Origin: Owenweeksia hongkongensis DSM 17368
Lineage (GTDB): Bacteria; Bacteroidota; Bacteroidia; Flavobacteriales; Schleiferiaceae
Direction: 5' to 3'
DNA: 64,000 bases
NCBI RefSeq assembly: GCF_000236705.1
Contig: NC_016599.1
Coordinates: 1,178,001 to 1,242,000 of the forward strand
The notes under the pieces were generated by a model. It was not told the DNA's origin. It saw nothing but the letters and a program-made list of their open reading frames with translations, and made no database searches. The position numbers and the translations under genes were made by a program. Below, one piece after another: positions 61,713 to 64,000 of this stretch. Numbering within the stretch: the first letter of the stretch is position 1; each line of letters starts with the position of its first letter.

Positions 61713-64000
61713 CTGTAATGGAATTATAAATCACTTTTTGGATTCGTGTTCGTGTTGATAATGTTAAAAGCTTTTTGTTTTCAGCATCCGGATGTACCCT
61801 GTTTGAAAGAAAAATATATACTATTTCTTCTGCGGGATCTGCCCACGCCAAGGTTCCGGTAAAGCCACTATGACCGTAGCTTAATGGAGAAACGCATCCA
61901 CAAGTAGGCCCTGGTCCGTCCAACTGTGGTTTATCAAAACCGATGCCTCTACGGTTATCTGTATCGCAATATTGACAGCGTGTAAATTCATTTACTGTAA
62001 TTGAATCCAAATATCTAATACCTCCATATTCCCCTTCGTTCAAATACATCTGCATAAGCTTAGCCAAATCATTTGAATTGCTAAAAAGACCTGCATGTCC
62101 GGCTACCCCACCAAGCATTGCTGCACCTTGGTCATGCACATAGCCTCGTAATTCTTGTCTTCTAAATAGTTTGTCATTTTCAGTAGGCACAATTCGCTGA
62201 GCTGTGAATCTATCCAACGGCTTGTAGCCCATAGTGTAGGCTCCCAAATTGCTATACAACCACTCCTGAGTGTATTCATCCAAAGTTTCCTTTTCCATGT
62301 TTTCAATGATTTCCATCAAAAAGTAATAGCCCAAATCACTGTATTTATATTCCTTTTTTGACAAAAGCTTAGAGTCATAAATCCTTTGGTACACCGTGTC
62401 ACGAATACTTCGACAACTGTATACTCCATCCGCTACGTTACATGGATAATTAAAATCCCTGTTGCTAGAATAGTATTCAGGTCTCTGATGCTTTTTGTCA
62501 TCGAGTGTTTCCAGATAAAATGGGATCCAAGGAGTAAGTCCGGCTTGATGAGCCAATACTTCTCGAATTATTAAAGAGTCTTTGTTTGTGCCTTTTAGCT
62601 GTGGTAAATATTTCCCCAGTCTTTCATCCAAATCCAAGCGACCTTCTTCCACCAACTTCATTATTACCGGTAAGGTTGCGGCCATTTTGGTTATGGATGC
62701 CAAATCATAAATATCATCATCATTTACGGGCATTTTCTTATCATACGTTTGGTGACCGTATGACCTATCAAAAACCACTTTTCCGTGGCGGGCAACTATT
62801 ACCTGGCAACCCGGTGTGGCCTTTTGGGCAATAGCCTCTCTTACTAAAACATCAATTTTATTTAACTCATTTTCGTCCAAATCTACCTGACCTGGAAGAG
62901 CATAGCCTAAACGATTCAAGCTTTCGGTATCAAAACCAAAGCCTTCTTCAAACAGCTCTCCAGTGCTCACCGGCAATCTGCCTTGAGCTCCAAGTGCTCC
63001 AAATATTATTTGTGCAGCAACGCTCTCTGCATCAGGGTGATTTTGATAGGCCATTATCAAACCGTCAGCAGCCTCAGCACCGGTAAATGTTCGCAAGCTA
63101 TAAGGATTGGCAAAAACCGTGATAATCGTTTTATTCTGACGAGCTAACCTCTTTACAAAAGCATTAATCTCGGAACTTATTTTGTACGATTTCCAAGGAG
63201 AGGCATTTGAAGTATACACTCCACCAATTACCAAATCATAATTAGAGAGGGAATTTAAAAGCTCATTATCTTTTCCCGGAGAGTAAGTGTACAAATCTAC
63301 GTTTGAATACTTTTTAAGAACTCTGTGAAACTCAGTACCGATGTCAGTTCCGGCCACCACACAAGCTATCTTTTTATCCTTCAACTCCCTAACGGGAATC
63401 AACTTTTGGCGATTAGTTAACACCGTGGTCGCCTTTTCATAAATCTCACGATTGGCTATCATTGATGATTCTGGACTGAGCTCCTTCACAATATTTTTTG
63501 GCTCAATGTATTTTTTCTCCTGAAGCCCCATCCAGCTTTTGGCCATCAGTATCTTGTACACATGCTCATTGATGGCTTCCTCGGTCAAAGTTCCCGCTTT
63601 GAGTGCTTCCTTTATTTTGGCTTTAGCCACAGGCACATCTTGTGCAAAAAGTAAAATATCATTTCCGGCAATCAGTGCCTTGGCATCTACTTCCCCTGGA
63701 GGGTACTTATCAGCCACACCACGCATATTCAATGCATCGGTAAAAACCAAACCATCATATTTCATTTGGTTTCTCAGGTAGTCGCTAATAATTTTTGGCG
63801 AAAGCGAAGATGGCGTGCCGGTGTTATCCATAGCCGGCACATTGAGGTGAGCAACCATAATAGAGCCTACTCCATTTTTTATCAAATCGCTATAAGGAGC
63901 AAGTTCCACACTTTCCAATCTAGCCATGTCATGCCCTACCGTTGGCAAAGTTTTATGCGAATCACTATCCGTATCTCCGTGGCCGGGAAAATGCTTTGCG
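61663..64000 (-). CDS. GH3 glycosidase fused to a serine beta-lactamase-like domain (5' end outside window)
   Basis: At least 778 residues, running off the right edge. The edge still shows the GH3/NagZ motif KHFPGHGDT and SDSHKTLPTVGHDMARLESV, then the sugar-hydrolase fold to about residue 350. From KIDVLVREAIAQK onward it is a beta-lactamase/transpeptidase-like domain with SITKMAATLP (SxxK nucleophile), YSDLGYY (YxN-type) and GHSGFTG. Such fusions recycle or remodel peptidoglycan in Bacteroidota. The ATG at 63927 is not the true start. Confidence 0.9.
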   Translation of the reverse strand, partial: AKHFPGHGDTDSDSHKTLPTVGHDMARLESVELAPYSDLIKNGVGSIMVAHLNVPAMDNTGTPSSLSPKIISDYLRNQMKYDGLVFTDALNMRGVADKYPPGEVDAKALIAGNDILLFAQDVPVAKAKIKEALKAGTLTEEAINEHVYKILMAKSWMGLQEKKYIEPKNIVKELSPESSMIANREIYEKATTVLTNRQKLIPVRELKDKKIACVVAGTDIGTEFHRVLKKYSNVDLYTYSPGKDNELLNSLSNYDLVIGGVYTSNASPWKSYKISSEINAFVKRLARQNKTIITVFANPYSLRTFTGAEAADGLIMAYQNHPDAESVAAQIIFGALGAQGRLPVSTGELFEEGFGFDTESLNRLGYALPGQVDLDENELNKIDVLVREAIAQKATPGCQVIVARHGKVVFDRSYGHQTYDKKMPVNDDDIYDLASITKMAATLPVIMKLVEEGRLDLDERLGKYLPQLKGTNKDSLIIREVLAHQAGLTPWIPFYLETLDDKKHQRPEYYSSNRDFNYPCNVADGVYSCRSIRDTVYQRIYDSKLLSKKEYKYSDLGYYFLMEIIENMEKETLDEYTQEWLYSNLGAYTMGYKPLDRFTAQRIVPTENDKLFRRQELRGYVHDQGAAMLGGVAGHAGLFSNSNDLAKLMQMYLNEGEYGGIRYLDSITVNEFTRCQYCDTDNRRGIGFDKPQLDGPGPTCGCVSPLSYGHSGFTGTLAWADPAEEIVYIFLSNRVHPDAENKKLLTLSTRTRIQKVIYNSITDENEKSGAKLISDLQH

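Overview
The window looks like a chromosomal segment of a Bacteroidota bacterium, probably a marine Flavobacteriales member (Cryomorphaceae/Schleiferiaceae-like; the family is an inference). The evidence is AT-rich DNA, recurrent TAnnTTTG promoter elements, a carboxypeptidase-regulatory-domain TonB receptor, GWxTD and DUF4382 lipoproteins, an alpha-beta fused 2-oxoacid dehydrogenase E1, bacillithiol synthesis (BshA) and a GH3/beta-lactamase fusion. There is one tRNA gene (Ser, TGA), no rRNA, no CRISPR array, no recognisable insertion sequence and no prophage.

Layout. 1-13.2 kb: the start of ftsY (leaving the window), an M48 protease with an outer-membrane barrel protein, a zinc-ribbon protein, an unknown secreted protein/lipoprotein pair, an M15 peptidase whose 3' end overlaps a convergent sensor histidine kinase, a PgpH-type HD phosphohydrolase and a thiolase. 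13.2-18.7 kb: an NlpC/P60 endopeptidase, then a loose accessory stretch (REP-like hairpin, orphan UmuD, WG-repeat lipoprotein, truncated YdjM, small unknowns, DUF2200), then a DEAD-box helicase and DUF1304. 18.7-24.6 kb, minus strand: DUF4382 lipoprotein, OmpA lipoprotein, TonB receptor, PQQ-type sugar dehydrogenase, tRNA-Ser. 24.8-32 kb: a GWxTD protein interrupted by an in-frame TGA, lipid A acyltransferase, GT2 glycosyltransferase, a second DEAD-box helicase with a structured leader, a 33-residue membrane peptide, SRPBCC, AroQ and a Xer recombinase. 32-36.3 kb: C45 acyltransferase with an AraC regulator and two short glycosyltransferase-like genes.

36.4-47.6 kb is a stress and metabolism island. 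A translationally coupled operon encodes a membrane protein, DUF421, a YqcI/YcgG heme-type N-hydroxylase family member, DUF1989 and a SemiSWEET transporter. It is followed by tiny hydrophilic proteins, a YdaD-like SDR, a FAD/Rieske oxidoreductase, the uncharacterised TIGR03915/TIGR03916 DNA-repair pair, a general-stress flavin protein and an exported KatG. 47.6-52.4 kb: a shortened Crp-like regulator and a DoxX-pirin-SDR-SnoaL-pirin operon. 52.4-64 kb: an inverted-repeat element, fused E1, a lipid kinase overlapping a 2OG oxygenase, a SUI1/YciH gene whose 3' end is duplicated around a secreted unknown, a CDF transporter, BshA, a MORN-like protein and a GH3/beta-lactamase fusion running off the end.

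The observations most worth checking are the YcgG-DUF1989-SemiSWEET operon (possible guanidino-compound metabolism), the Trp-to-TGA interruption of the GWxTD gene, the 86-bp SUI1 tail duplication, a terminator-like hairpin inside the NlpC/P60 gene, and the loss of the catalytic Tyr in one SDR. All functional calls are from reading the sequence; no database search was run.
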